From Mesorhizobium jarvisii (GTDB taxonomy: Bacteria > Pseudomonadota > Alphaproteobacteria > Rhizobiales > Rhizobiaceae), in assembly GCF_003601985.1 (NCBI RefSeq), contig NZ_QZXA01000015.1, forward strand, positions 1-64,000: a stretch of 64,000 nt of DNA, written 5' to 3'. How positions within the stretch are numbered: the stretch's first letter is position 1; each line of letters begins with the position of its first letter. This document shows, piece after piece, positions 16,979 through 25,689 of this stretch. A model generated the notes under the pieces. The model searched no databases. It was not told where the DNA came from and worked only from the letters and a program-made list of their open reading frames with translations. The translations under genes were made by a program, and so were the position numbers.

Positions 16979-17578
16979 ATGCAAACCGTAACGGGATTGT
17001 TCGACGACTATGATGACGCCAACGATGCCGTAGGCGAACTTGTGGCAACTGGCGTGCCTCGCGATGAGATCAGCCTCGTGGCCAACAACGCGACCGGGTG
17101 GTACAAAGCCGACGACGCCGAGGCGGGTGAGGATGCGGCCACCGGAGCTGGCCTTGGCGCCGTCGTGGGCGGCGCCGGCGGCCTGGCGACTGGCCTCGGG
17201 TTGATGGCCATCCCTGGCCTTGGACCTGTCGTTGCGGCTGGATGGCTGGCGGCCACGGCTGTCGGCGCGGTCGGTGGTGCCCTGGTTGGTGGGGCCGCAG
17301 GCGGCATTATCGGGGCTATGACCAAAGCCGGTGTCCCGGAAAACGATGCCCATGTCTATGCGGAGGGTGTCCGTCGCGGTGGAACGATGGTCACAGCCAG
17401 GGTCGAGGACAGTCTTGTTCCGAACGCCGAACAGATCCTCAAGCAATACAACTCGGTCGACATCGCTGACAGGCGCTCTGCGTATGAAGCCGCCGGCTGG
17501 ACCGGTTTCGATCCCGCGGCCGACGTCTATCCTGACGACGACCTCCGGCGGGGGACCCGGGCGCGATCTCTGATGTAA
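16979..17578 (+). CDS. general stress protein 17M-like membrane-associated protein
   Basis: The 199-residue protein starts with a GS17M/YflT-like domain (TVTGLFDDYDDANDAVGELV), a ferredoxin-like fold often found in stress proteins. A long Gly/Ala hydrophobic stretch (residues ~55-115, AAGWLAATAVGAVGGALVGG) then likely inserts in or lies on the membrane, and a second similar fold follows (AHVYAEGVRRGGTMVTARV). AAAGGAT precedes the ATG. It lies 21 bp after the DUF4142 gene and is followed by a strong terminator, so the two form a short operon. Confidence 0.85.
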   Translation: MQTVTGLFDDYDDANDAVGELVATGVPRDEISLVANNATGWYKADDAEAGEDAATGAGLGAVVGGAGGLATGLGLMAIPGLGPVVAAGWLAATAVGAVGGALVGGAAGGIIGAMTKAGVPENDAHVYAEGVRRGGTMVTARVEDSLVPNAEQILKQYNSVDIADRRSAYEAAGWTGFDPAADVYPDDDLRRGTRARSLM

Positions 17579-17582
17579 ACCG

Positions 17583-17615
17583 CAGGGCGGCGAAGCCGCC
17601 CTGTTCTTCTCTTAG
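17583..17615 (+). terminator. intrinsic terminator of the DUF4142/GS17M operon
   Basis: A 9-bp stem CAGGGCGGC / GCCGCCCTG with GAA loop is followed by TTCTTCTCTT on the plus strand. It separates the operon from convergent exonuclease III. Confidence 0.75.
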
Positions 17616-17635
17616 ATGGGATAGAGCCAATGCGC

Positions 17636-18439
17636 CTAAAGCGGCTCGCGACCGCTGAGGTCAACCCAGGCGGGAGCATGGTCGCTTGGTTTCTCCCATC
17701 CGCGCACTTCAACATCGACGCCAGCTGAGTGTATCCGACCGGAAAGTGAGGGGCTCACCAGGAGGTGATCCATGCGCAGGCCAGAACTGCGATCGTAACC
17801 TCCCCGGTAGGTGAAATTCCAGTAAGTGTAGATGCCTTTTTCCGGATGTATTGTGCGCACGGCGTCCACCCATCCGCCGGCCAACATGTCAGCATAGGCC
17901 TTGCGGGTCTCGGGAAAATACACCGCATCGCCAACCCAGCGGTGCGGCACGACCGCGTCTATTTCGGTTGGGACGACATTGTAATCGCCACACAGAACCG
18001 TCGGCACGTTTTCCTCAAGCAGTAGCTGTCCGTAGGCAATGAGACGGTCGAACCATCTAAGCTTATATTCGAATTTTGGCCCCGGCGCTGGATTGCCGTT
18101 TGGCAGATAAAGGCAACCGACGACGAGGCCATCGACCTCCGCCTCAAGATAGCGGCTATGCGTGTCGTCCGGGTCGCCCGGCAACCCGCGTCGTCGTTCA
18201 AGCGGCACTTGCCCCCGGGCCAGGATGGCAACACCATTGTATGATTTTTGACCGTGCCAGATCGCGCCGTAACCGACGGCCTCGATCGCTTTTTCAGGGA
18301 ACTTCTCGTCCGAGGTTTTTAACTCCTGCAGGCAAACAATGTCGGCACCGGTTTCCGACAGCCATTTCAGCAGCACAGGCAGCCGACCGTTTACACCATT
18401 CACGTTGAATGTTGCCACCCGGGTCATTTTCGATCGCAT
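17636..18439 (-). CDS. xth: exodeoxyribonuclease III
   Basis: 267 residues, the normal length. The metal-binding and catalytic motifs of the EEP family are present: NVNGVNGRL, LQELK (Glu), LYLPNGN, GDYNVVPTEID, and the terminal RMDHLLVS and SDHAPAW (catalytic His). It removes 3'-blocking groups and incises AP sites in base-excision repair. The start is at ATG 18439, with a second Met four codons on. It follows the DUF768 gene by 8 bp, so it belongs to a minus-strand operon of two small genes plus xth. Rhizobia often carry several xth paralogues; which one this is cannot be told. Confidence 0.92.
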   Translation of the reverse strand: MRSKMTRVATFNVNGVNGRLPVLLKWLSETGADIVCLQELKTSDEKFPEKAIEAVGYGAIWHGQKSYNGVAILARGQVPLERRRGLPGDPDDTHSRYLEAEVDGLVVGCLYLPNGNPAPGPKFEYKLRWFDRLIAYGQLLLEENVPTVLCGDYNVVPTEIDAVVPHRWVGDAVYFPETRKAYADMLAGGWVDAVRTIHPEKGIYTYWNFTYRGGYDRSSGLRMDHLLVSPSLSGRIHSAGVDVEVRGWEKPSDHAPAWVDLSGREPL

Positions 18440-18447
18440 GGGGCCAC

Positions 18448-18681
18448 CTACTGTGTTGACTTCGGAGCCGGATGACGTCGCCGCATGATATCGATAAGGC
18501 TGCTGTGAAGATCATCCCAATTTTCGACTATGTCTTTGTCGGTGATGCCTTGCGCCTCTGCTTCGACCGCGAGCCGTTTGGCGAGTTCCGTTATGTCCGC
18601 ATTACCCACGCGCCGGCCGTCCAGCAGATCGTATCTCTCCATCCACAGGTGTAAAAAGTGAACGGCGCGCTGACATTTCAC
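18448..18681 (-). CDS. DUF768 family small protein
   Basis: The 77-residue protein shows the family pattern: AVHFLHLWMERYDL, then ELAKRLAVEAEAQGITDKD and a short C-terminal helix. It starts with GTG overlapping the stop of the preceding gene (GTGA) and is followed 8 bp later by exonuclease III. Co-transcription with a repair gene is worth noting, but the function of DUF768 is unknown. Confidence 0.75.
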   Translation of the reverse strand: MKCQRAVHFLHLWMERYDLLDGRRVGNADITELAKRLAVEAEAQGITDKDIVENWDDLHSSLIDIMRRRHPAPKSTQ

Positions 18682-18836
18682 GTTCGCGCTCCCACATCGA
18701 AATTTTCCATGGCGTTGACAACAATGCGGCAGAGGCTTTCGAAGTCGGCGTCTATTTCAATCCGCTTGAGGCCGTCGGCCCTGAACTCGGCGGCAGGTTT
18801 ATGGATGGGCTCGTCTCTGAATAGATGCATCCGCAT
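18678..18836 (-). CDS. hypothetical protein, 52 residues
   Basis: MRMHLFRDEPIHKPAAEFRA then DGLKRIEIDADFESLCRIVV. The ATG at 18836 has GGAG eight bases upstream. The stop overlaps the GTG of the DUF768 gene by four bases, which supports real translation. Family not recognised. Confidence 0.55.
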   Translation of the reverse strand: MRMHLFRDEPIHKPAAEFRADGLKRIEIDADFESLCRIVVNAMENFDVGART

Positions 18837-18913
18837 TGGCGGTCTCCGGAGTGCCGTCTGCAAATTCACCAGGGCAGAAAATTGACGCCGCGCGTGTTCG
18901 TTTATTCATAAGC

Positions 18914-19099
18914 TCAAGCGCGACTTTCCGTTCCTATAGCGTTTTCGATATTCGTCGTGGTCAGAGCAGGGACGTTGCGAAAGTTGCTCCCGCTCGACTG
19001 GCGAAATTCCATCCTTATCGGCAGGAGTGCCGCCTGCGGGAGACTGCCCGGGCCGAATTCCCTGTCGACGGCATCACTGAGCTGTCGTTTCCTTGCCAT
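18914..19099 (-). CDS. possible hypothetical protein, 61 residues
   Basis: The frame MARKRQLSDAVDREFGPGSL continues to a Thr/Asn-rich C-terminus. A weak GGA precedes the ATG. No family recognised. It lies 77 bp upstream of the operon starting at 18836. Confidence 0.35.
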   Translation of the reverse strand: MARKRQLSDAVDREFGPGSLPQAALLPIRMEFRQSSGSNFRNVPALTTTNIENAIGTESRA

Positions 19100-19284
19100 A
19101 ATGGATCCGAAAATGGATTCTCCCCTTCCTGCGGGCTAATCACGGCCTGAAGAAAGGCTAGAGGCGACGGGAAACGCGCGCCCGGACCGTTCCTCACCCC
19201 GAAGCGGGCAGCTTCATTCCGAGCGGTGAATTCAGACAGCGGGAGGTCTGATGGTCGCGTTCGCGGGCTATTGTTCAAGCCTTC

Positions 19285-19533
19285 TCACGTTGGTGTTCGC
19301 CGGGATATCTCCCGAGACATCTGCCCCTGCCGATGTTGGACGATCGCGTCGAGTACTGCTTCGTACGTGCTCCCGTTGTCTTGCTTGAGCTCCTCGCTAC
19401 GGATGCCGATCGCTTTGGCGTCGGAGAGAAGCTTCTGCGTTGCTTCAGCAAGCGTGACCACATTGGCACCAACAATTCCCGACATATTGTTCATCAGCCA
19501 TTGGCGAAGGAATTTTGCGCCGCGTTCACTCAT
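19285..19533 (-). CDS. DUF768 family small protein
   Basis: The clearest DUF768 member in the window: MSERGAKFLRQWLMNNMSG, then VTLAEATQKLLSDAKAIGIR and a conserved DNGSTYEAVLDAIV block, 82 residues. TGGAG precedes the ATG. Neighbours are small unknown genes. No function is established for the family. Confidence 0.85.
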   Translation of the reverse strand: MSERGAKFLRQWLMNNMSGIVGANVVTLAEATQKLLSDAKAIGIRSEELKQDNGSTYEAVLDAIVQHRQGQMSREISRRTPT

Positions 19534-19614
19534 CGTTTTGCTCCACGCAATTCCCTTTCCATCTCCTGCAGAGAGGCGGCCCGTGATGCAGTTCTCTTAT
19601 GGGTGTTGGCCTTT

Positions 19615-19746
19615 TCATCGCCCCAGAAAGCCACTGTTCGCGCAACCTTCCCGTCTTGGATTCCTGAGCCTTTTGTCGGCATGAATGATCCGGAGGGCAT
19701 CTCTGGCCGCGCGTTTTATTCGACGTTTGTCAATCTTTCTGCGCAT
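19615..19746 (-). CDS. small very basic protein, 43 residues
   Basis: MRRKIDKRRIKRAARDALRI then IHADKRLRNPRREG. The ATG at 19746 is preceded by an excellent AGGGGAGG. More than a third of residues are Arg or Lys, suggesting nucleic-acid or ribosome association, though this is only compositional inference. Confidence 0.45.
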   Translation of the reverse strand: MRRKIDKRRIKRAARDALRIIHADKRLRNPRREGCANSGFLGR

Positions 19747-20025
19747 GAAAACCTCCCCTGTGGTTGTTTCACAAAATGTGATCCGCCGCAGGAGGGTTCC
19801 AGCGCGCAAGCACAGACATTGGCTTGGTAAAAAACGTACAAATGACGCCGAACAAGCCCACTTGCGAACGGTAAAGCGAACGGTTCCGAGACAGGAAATG
19901 ATCGCTGTCCTAGCCTGCTTCCGGCTTTGCGGACAAATTGCGAAAACAGCACATGAGGGTGACGGGGATGCAGTCTCGGCATCGCGCAAACAGGTTCGTT
20001 CAAATCCTAAAACCCGTCGAAGGTT

Positions 20026-20334
20026 TTAGAGGCGCGTAATATTGGTCGCCCTCACGACAATATCGTTCTGGCGGAATTCCTCCGCGAGCTTCCCCTTCAC
20101 TGTTTGCCAATACGTGGCTTCCAGAGTCTCGGCCATGACCTCGAACAACACGACGTCATCGTGGTGGCTGCCGCCTCCGCCTTCGTGCCACAAGCCATTG
20201 GCCGGCGAACGCATGTAAGCGGTCGCACCGCCAAATTTCTCAGCGAGACGTTCTTGAACGTCACGGTAAAGCGTCGTTGGGAAAGGTGTCCCGGAATTGT
20301 CGCTCAAGGGGAGCAGTATTTCCACCAGAACCAT
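20026..20334 (-). CDS. hypothetical protein, 102 residues
   Basis: MVLVEILLPLSDNSGTPFPT begins a compact alpha/beta protein with a His-rich central loop (GLWHEGGGGSHHDD) and ends with a helix-strand unit (LAEEFRQNDIVVRATNI). The layout resembles small ferredoxin-like folds. ATG 20334 follows AAAGGA. The 8-bp inverted repeat CTAAAACC/GGTTTTAG (20007-20029) overlaps the stop codon and may serve as a weak terminator. Family not recognised. Confidence 0.68.
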   Translation of the reverse strand: MVLVEILLPLSDNSGTPFPTTLYRDVQERLAEKFGGATAYMRSPANGLWHEGGGGSHHDDVVLFEVMAETLEATYWQTVKGKLAEEFRQNDIVVRATNITRL

Positions 20335-20865
20335 ATTCAAGTCCTTTGCGCGTCTCTCTGAGAATGACATTCCGCGCGGGAAGTTCCGTTGACGCAGGCT
20401 CCGCGATCCTATTTGACGCTGGCCTCCGGCCTCCCATCTGCCGCCGCGGTCTCCTCGTTGGGCGCTTGAAGGCCCCGCGGGGTATGGCTTCGTCCTTGCC
20501 AGGGCGCTCGCGACCTGGATCGCGCGTCGCGCTGTCTATCTTGGAGATGGACACCTCCAATCGCGCATTTCATGGCCGCTACGAGGTTGGTGAGTGCGCG
20601 ACCGGCGTTGACGGTGGTTCTTGCCCGATATGTTTATTTCGTCGCGGGTATTGTGTCCCTTGGCTCCAGTACGGGGCTGCGATAGGCTGAGCAATCACAG
20701 ATCGACTTTGGCGCCTGTCGCCCACGTCTGCGAACTGGCAGCAGCGTTGGCGATCGAGCTGTTCTCGAAGACCGCGTCCGACATTTCAAACGGTCTTAAG
20801 CATATTGATGACTATACGCGACCGCGTCTTTTTGGCATTGCTCGTTTTGCCATGCGGCGTGGCGC
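20335..20865. other. 531 bp with no supportable gene
   Basis: Overlapping frames on both strands lack ribosome-binding sites and recognisable motifs. This stretch separates the trb operon from the small-gene region and could contain one boundary of a transferred segment; no direct repeat was seen. Confidence 0.4.
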
Positions 20866-21090
20866 TCAACCTTTCCGCTCCTGCTTGGCTCTGGCAAAGC
20901 CCCGATCCGTCGCGATGAATCGCTCAAGCATGGGCACAATCAGGCGAAGAGGATCCGTGGAAGGCTGCCCCGCGTCGCGGCCAAGGATCTCAGCATATCT
21001 GGACAGATCGCGGTGCAGCGGCGCAGGCAGTTCCACCGTGACCTTAACCGGCTTGTCATCTGCAATCGGACCGAGTTTCAGCTTGGCCAT
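20866..21090 (-). CDS. DUF2274 protein of the trb operon
   Basis: The 74-residue protein (MAKLKLGPIADDKPVKVTVE then LPAPLHRDLSRYAEILG) resembles DUF2274, a small ribbon-helix-helix-like protein that commonly ends rhizobial and proteobacterial trb operons. GGAGG precedes ATG 21090. It starts right after trbI (stop at 21092), so it is the last gene of the conjugation operon. Its role is unknown; a DNA-binding regulatory function is possible from the fold. Confidence 0.85.
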   Translation of the reverse strand: MAKLKLGPIADDKPVKVTVELPAPLHRDLSRYAEILGRDAGQPSTDPLRLIVPMLERFIATDRGFARAKQERKG

Positions 21091-21091
21091 T

Positions 21092-22249
21092 TCAGCCTCC
21101 ATAGGGTTCGAGCACGAGATCGCGCGTAACGACGACACGCACATCAAAGCCCGGTCGTATCGTCAATGTCGGTGCGATGTTAAGTTGGCGCTGGACGATC
21201 TGCTGGCCCACCTGGCTGAGACTGTCGGAGGCGCCGCCGCGCAAGGCGCGCACGGTGTCACTTTCCTGGCCGGACGAGCCGGCCTCCGCACCGACACTGA
21301 GGATGGTGGTGAGTGCGGCCGCCTTGAACAGGTCGGCCCAATGGTAGTCGACGCCGTCCTCAAGGCCGGCATAGCCTTGGGTGTCAGTGCCAGGCTGGCG
21401 TTCAAGAACAATGGAGCGGCCGTTGGGAAAGACCAGCCTGCTCCAGACGAGCAGCACGCGACGCTGGCCGAAGCCGACCCCATTGTCGTACTGGCCAATG
21501 ACACGCGTGCCTTGCGGGATCAGCAGCGAGCGACCCGTGGGACTGTCATAGACATTCTCGGTGACCTGCGCGGTGATCTGACCGGGCAGATCGGAACGGA
21601 TGCCGGTGATGAGTGCTGCCGGAATGACGGCCCCTGCCTGGAGCACATAGGGCGATACCGCCGGCGTGACGCGATCCGGCGCCACGGTGCGCCGATCAGC
21701 GGCCGCATTCAGAAAGCCGAGCTGGCGGTCCTGCGTGGTCGACTGGCCGATCTGACCGGCAAGGTCGGGGCCGCCAAGGTTAGGCGGGGAAGTTCCTCCG
21801 GGCGGGGTTTCGGCCATCGCCGCGGTTGACTGCCCTGTCTGGAAGAAGACACGCGAGATTCGGGCCGCCTCCTCTTCGGTCCGCCGGCGCTGTTCCGCCT
21901 CATCGACCATGGGTGTGGCGATCGTTGGCGGCACGACGGGCTGTCCCTTGTTCTGGGCATCAAGCATCGGCCGGCCAAGATCGCCAGGCAGCGGCGGCCC
22001 AAGAACGGGACCGGTATAGTCGCGCGGCAGGCTGGCCAGTCCGTCGGCGGGCTGTCTGTTCGACGTCGAGTAGAGCTCGTCGCCATGCCTGCGCGTTTCA
22101 CCCGTCTGAAGCGCGTAGATCAGCGCGCCGCCGACGCCAAGCGATGCACCTAGGCCGATGCCGGCGAGCACCTTGCGGGACAGGCGCGTGACACGCGGCG
22201 GATCGGCGCGAAGCCGCATGGGGGCAGCCGGGATTTCGTTCTCCTTCAT
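21092..22249 (-). CDS. trbI: conjugal transfer protein TrbI
   Basis: TrbI (VirB10-like) is the type IV secretion scaffold spanning inner to outer membrane. The 385-residue protein has a short cytoplasmic N-terminus, one membrane segment at ~30-50 (VLAGIGLGASLGVGGALIYA), a Pro-rich periplasmic part and the C-terminal VirB10 domain (LQAGAVIPAALITGIRSDLP, SLLIPQGTRVIGQYDNGVGF). ATG 22249 follows GGGGAGGGGAG and overlaps the trbG stop by four bases. Confidence 0.95.
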   Translation of the reverse strand: MKENEIPAAPMRLRADPPRVTRLSRKVLAGIGLGASLGVGGALIYALQTGETRRHGDELYSTSNRQPADGLASLPRDYTGPVLGPPLPGDLGRPMLDAQNKGQPVVPPTIATPMVDEAEQRRRTEEEAARISRVFFQTGQSTAAMAETPPGGTSPPNLGGPDLAGQIGQSTTQDRQLGFLNAAADRRTVAPDRVTPAVSPYVLQAGAVIPAALITGIRSDLPGQITAQVTENVYDSPTGRSLLIPQGTRVIGQYDNGVGFGQRRVLLVWSRLVFPNGRSIVLERQPGTDTQGYAGLEDGVDYHWADLFKAAALTTILSVGAEAGSSGQESDTVRALRGGASDSLSQVGQQIVQRQLNIAPTLTIRPGFDVRVVVTRDLVLEPYGG

Positions 22250-23298
22250 GATTGCTCCCCTCCCCTTTGACGAAATGCGTTCTTTGCATTCGGCGCCGCG
22301 TTGGTGCCTGAGATCCACAGACCTCTCCTCGCATCGGTGCGGACGATCCTGACCGTCTGTTGCCGCTTGCCGCTGCCAAGCCGCAATTCCGCCGCGCCAA
22401 AGAGACGGTCGACGATCAGGGTGTTCTGGTAGACGCGGCTGTTGGCGATCTCGGCCTCGCCGTCCGGGCCGATGACGAAGATGGGCGGCATCTCGCCTTG
22501 CACGATCCCGCCTGGAAACTCGACATAGACCCGCCTGCCGTCGTCATAGACGCCGACAGGCCTCCAGGGGGGCGCGTCGCCGGTGAGACCATAGCGGTAT
22601 TTGCGTTCGGCAATGGCGGGAATCACCGGTGTCGCCGGGATTACCCGCGCTTGTCCCGCCGGCGGAGGGGGATAGGCCCATGACACGGCTGGCATATACG
22701 GCTTCTCGCCCGATCGGAGCTCGATCATGTAGCTGCGCCGGTCGGTGGTGATGACGAGATTGGTGTTGATGTCCGAGCGCAAAGGCTTGACCAGCACATG
22801 GACGCGCCTGGCGACGCCCGCTCCGCTTTCGGTGTCACCGATGATCCAGCGGGCTGTATCGCCCGCCGCGATCGGACCTTCGCCGGTCAGGCTTTCGCCA
22901 GGCTCAAGCGCGATGTCCGTTATCTGTCCTGGAGCGGCATAGACCTGGTAGAGTGCCCCTTCGCTCCAGGGATAAATCTGAATGGCGTTGTAATAGCCCT
23001 CACGACGCGGCTGGACCCGCGCCGCCGCGTTGGCGTTCTCGACGCGCGCCACCGGCGTGCTGCCGGCGACACCGCCGCGGGTCGCGACCCACCCTGGTGG
23101 AACGTGCAGCGGCTTTGGTCTTTCATCGAGCGCGGCTGCCGGAGCGGCGGGCAAAGGCGGCACGTAGGCATCATAGGAGATCTGAGGTGGTTTCTGCGGC
23201 ATGGCGCAACCGGCAAGTATGGAGCCAGATAGCAACACCACGGCAAACGCCGACCTTGTCAAACCCGGAGTGGCGATGACACACAATGGCAGGTTCAT
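22246..23298 (-). CDS. trbG: conjugal transfer lipoprotein TrbG
   Basis: TrbG (VirB9-like) forms part of the outer-membrane core complex of the mating channel. The 350-residue protein has a lipobox (SILAGCAMP), a Pro-rich linker, the conserved IYPWSEGALYQVYAAPGQIT segment and a C-terminal beta domain (PPIFVIGPDGEAEIANSRVY). A lipidated VirB9-type protein may substitute for the small lipoprotein VirB7. It overlaps trbF and trbI by four bases each. Confidence 0.95.
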   Translation of the reverse strand: MNLPLCVIATPGLTRSAFAVVLLSGSILAGCAMPQKPPQISYDAYVPPLPAAPAAALDERPKPLHVPPGWVATRGGVAGSTPVARVENANAAARVQPRREGYYNAIQIYPWSEGALYQVYAAPGQITDIALEPGESLTGEGPIAAGDTARWIIGDTESGAGVARRVHVLVKPLRSDINTNLVITTDRRSYMIELRSGEKPYMPAVSWAYPPPPAGQARVIPATPVIPAIAERKYRYGLTGDAPPWRPVGVYDDGRRVYVEFPGGIVQGEMPPIFVIGPDGEAEIANSRVYQNTLIVDRLFGAAELRLGSGKRQQTVRIVRTDARRGLWISGTNAAPNAKNAFRQRGGEQS

Positions 23299-23984
23299 TG
23301 GGTCATCTCCCGGGACCAGTTGATGGCGTTGACGTAGATGCCGAGCGGATTGGCGCGAAGACGTTCGGCGTCGTTTGGCATCTGTGTCACGATCGTCAGG
23401 ATCGCGGTCCAGCGCTCGGTGCCGGAAAGCTGGCCGTTTTCGTAATGGTGCTCGATCCAGGCGACACGAAAGGAGCCCGGTGAAGCCCTGATGACCGAAG
23501 AAATATCCACCGCGACCTGCTGCTTGCCGACCCTGGAGAAAGGATCGTTGGCGCGAGCATAGTCATTGAGCGCTGCGGCGCCCTGGTCGGTGGTCCAATC
23601 ATAGGCGCGCAACCAGTCCTGGCGCAGAACAATCGGGTCTGCGGGGATGGAGCGCACCTGTTCGACAAAGCGGGCGAGATGCCACGCTATCTGGGGATCA
23701 GTCGGCTTGTAATCCGCGATCGCGGGCGCGGTCGCTTGAACCTGGCCCATCTTGTCGACCTGCACGACCCAGGGCACCACAGTACCGCGGCCCAATTGCC
23801 AGACCAGTGACGTGGAAAGGCCTGCCGACAAGATGAGCGACCCGAACGCCATGGCGCGCCAGTTGCGTGCCTGCACGCGCGCAGAGCCGATGCGTTCATC
23901 CCAGATCTGCTCCGCCTTTTGATAGGGGGTTTGGGGGAGAGGGGTCTTGCCGTAGTGGACGTCGGGTCGCCTGAAGATGTTCAT
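23295..23984 (-). CDS. trbF: conjugal transfer protein TrbF
   Basis: TrbF (VirB8-like) is an inner-membrane assembly factor. The 229-residue protein has one membrane segment at about 45-65 (MAFGSLILSAGLSTSLVWQL) and a periplasmic NTF2-like domain ending YVNAINWSREM. Length and arrangement are typical. It starts 3 bp after trbL and overlaps trbG by four bases. Confidence 0.94.
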   Translation of the reverse strand: MNIFRRPDVHYGKTPLPQTPYQKAEQIWDERIGSARVQARNWRAMAFGSLILSAGLSTSLVWQLGRGTVVPWVVQVDKMGQVQATAPAIADYKPTDPQIAWHLARFVEQVRSIPADPIVLRQDWLRAYDWTTDQGAAALNDYARANDPFSRVGKQQVAVDISSVIRASPGSFRVAWIEHHYENGQLSGTERWTAILTIVTQMPNDAERLRANPLGIYVNAINWSREMTQ

Positions 23985-23987
23985 GGA

Positions 23988-25358
23988 TCATTCGCCTTCA
24001 GAAAGAGAAATCGAAGCTCCGCCGCCATGGCTGTCGCCGGCGCGTACCGCGTGGGCAGCGGTCTGGGCGCCATGAGAGAGGCGTTGAGAGCGCTGCAAGC
24101 GTCTGGCCCATTCCGGCTGCCCTTGAGCGCTCGATGGCTTGCCCGCGCCCGACGCAGGAGCATCGGTTGACACCGCGGCACCACCGATCGTTCCCATGGT
24201 CGACGAACCGCCGGTGATTTCAGCCGCCGAACTGGCGCCGAAGGTGAAGCTGGACTTAAGCGATTGACCGGTGTTTGCGGCAGCACGCTTGAGGGGGGAG
24301 GAGGCTGCCGTAGCGCCAGCACGCGCAATGCCGCCCAAACCGGAGGCGATGCCTGCCGCGCCAGTCTGGCCGGCGGCGCCAAGCGTATAAGCGGCCGAGG
24401 CGCCGCCAGCGAGTGACGTGGCGCCACGAGCGGCTGACACAGCGCCCGAGAATGCGGTCGTCCCGCCTCGCGCTGCCAGGCCGGCGGCGCCATAGCCCGC
24501 AACCGACATGCCCCCCGCCGCAAGGCCGGTGCCAACGGCCGCACCGGCGCCAAGCTGCGGTCCACCCGCGACGAGGCCGTTGGCAATACCGGGACCGAAG
24601 ATGCCGAGGCCAAGCAGCGACAGCGCCGCCAGCACGATCGCCATGGCCTGGTCGATGGTGGGGCTCTCGCCGCCAAAGCCTTGGGTGAATTCGCCGAAGA
24701 GCGTCGACCCGATGCCGATCACCACGGCAAGCACCAGAACCTTGATGCCGGACGAGATGACGTTGCCGAGCACGCGTTCGGCCATGAAGGCCGTCTTGCC
24801 GAAGAGGCCGAAGGGGATCAGCACGAAGCCGGCCAACGTCGCCAGCTTGAACTCGATCAGCGTCACAAAGAGCTGCACCGCCAGGATGAAGAAGGCGAGC
24901 AGGACGAGCGCCCAGGCAAAGAGCAGGCAAACAATCTGGATGAAGTTTTCAAAGAAGGAGACGTAGCCCATCAAACCGGAGATCGCCTCAAGCAATGGTC
25001 GTCCCGCATCGAGACCGGTTTGCGCCACCTTGCCGGGGTGCAGCAGGTCCTGTGCCGAGAAACCCGTTCCACTCGCCTTGAGACCAAGACCGGAGAAACT
25101 CTCGAACACGATTTGAGCGAGACCGTTCCAGTTGGATATCAGATAGGCAAAGACACCGACGAAGAGCGTCTTCTTGACGAGCCGTGCAAGAATGTCGTCA
25201 TCAGCGCCCCAGCTCCAGAAGAGCGCGGCGAGCGTCACGTCGATGACGATCAGCGTGGTGGCGACGAAGGCGACCTCGCCGCCGAGCAAGCCGAAACCGC
25301 TGTCGATGTAGCGGGTGAAAGTGGCCAGGAATTGGTCGATGACACCGGTATTGCCCAT
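23988..25358 (-). CDS. trbL: conjugal transfer protein TrbL
   Basis: TrbL (VirB6-like) is the polytopic inner-membrane channel component. The 456-residue protein has about six hydrophobic segments in its first 300 residues (VAFVATTLIVIDVTLAALFW, LLFAWALVLLAFFILAVQLF and others), then a long Gly/Ala/Ser-rich C-terminal tail. The start at ATG 25358 is two bases after trbK; an upstream extension of the frame lacks membrane character. The low-complexity tail is usual for TrbL. Confidence 0.94.
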   Translation of the reverse strand: MGNTGVIDQFLATFTRYIDSGFGLLGGEVAFVATTLIVIDVTLAALFWSWGADDDILARLVKKTLFVGVFAYLISNWNGLAQIVFESFSGLGLKASGTGFSAQDLLHPGKVAQTGLDAGRPLLEAISGLMGYVSFFENFIQIVCLLFAWALVLLAFFILAVQLFVTLIEFKLATLAGFVLIPFGLFGKTAFMAERVLGNVISSGIKVLVLAVVIGIGSTLFGEFTQGFGGESPTIDQAMAIVLAALSLLGLGIFGPGIANGLVAGGPQLGAGAAVGTGLAAGGMSVAGYGAAGLAARGGTTAFSGAVSAARGATSLAGGASAAYTLGAAGQTGAAGIASGLGGIARAGATAASSPLKRAAANTGQSLKSSFTFGASSAAEITGGSSTMGTIGGAAVSTDAPASGAGKPSSAQGQPEWARRLQRSQRLSHGAQTAAHAVRAGDSHGGGASISLSEGE

Positions 25359-25360
25359 GT

Positions 25361-25678
25361 CTATCGGGCCTCGTGCAGGGCAGCATCCGGCGCGTCCGGC
25401 TCGACAATTGAACGCCCCGATGGCTCTTTGAGACCAAGAAAGCGATCGCGCTGTTCGGCCCATAGCCGCGCGCATCCATCATCACGCAGGGCAGCCTCGC
25501 CAAGGACCTGGCAGCGGCGCAGACTGTCGTGAAGCGGATTTGGCATGTAGGCTGAGGTTGCGCGCGGGCGCTGGCCCGCCGGCTTGTCCTCCTTCCGGCT
25601 CATACCGAGCGCCGCCGCCGTGGCGGCGGCCGCGACAAAGATGACAGCCGCCATGCGAGCGAGCGTTTTTCCGTCCAT
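25361..25678 (-). CDS. trbK: TrbK-type putative entry-exclusion protein
   Basis: The 105-residue protein has a single N-terminal hydrophobic segment (MAAVIFVAAAATAAALGMSR) and a charged C-terminal half (RRCQVLGEAALRDDGCARLW). The size, position between trbJ and trbL, and Cys-containing motif fit the TrbK-alt group annotated as entry exclusion. The exclusion role is inferred from family position only. Confidence 0.8.
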   Translation of the reverse strand: MDGKTLARMAAVIFVAAAATAAALGMSRKEDKPAGQRPRATSAYMPNPLHDSLRRCQVLGEAALRDDGCARLWAEQRDRFLGLKEPSGRSIVEPDAPDAALHEAR

Positions 25679-25689
25679 GGCCTTCGACC

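Noticed and set aside
19991-20010. GGTTCGTTCAAATCC-like string suggesting a tRNA T-arm
   Set aside because: No acceptor, D-arm or anticodon arm can be folded around it.
20007-20029. 8-bp inverted repeat around the stop of the gene at 20026-20334 as a terminator
   Set aside because: Not followed by a U-tract on the minus strand; left as a weak possibility only.
20811-20921. Short plus-strand frame with a signal-peptide-like start (MTIRDRVFLALLVLPCGV)
   Set aside because: It overlaps the DUF2274 gene antisense, has no ribosome-binding site and ends quickly.
20621-21829. A 402-codon plus-strand frame opposite trbI and DUF2274
   Set aside because: It is antisense to clearly recognisable trbI; composition follows from the complementary codons.
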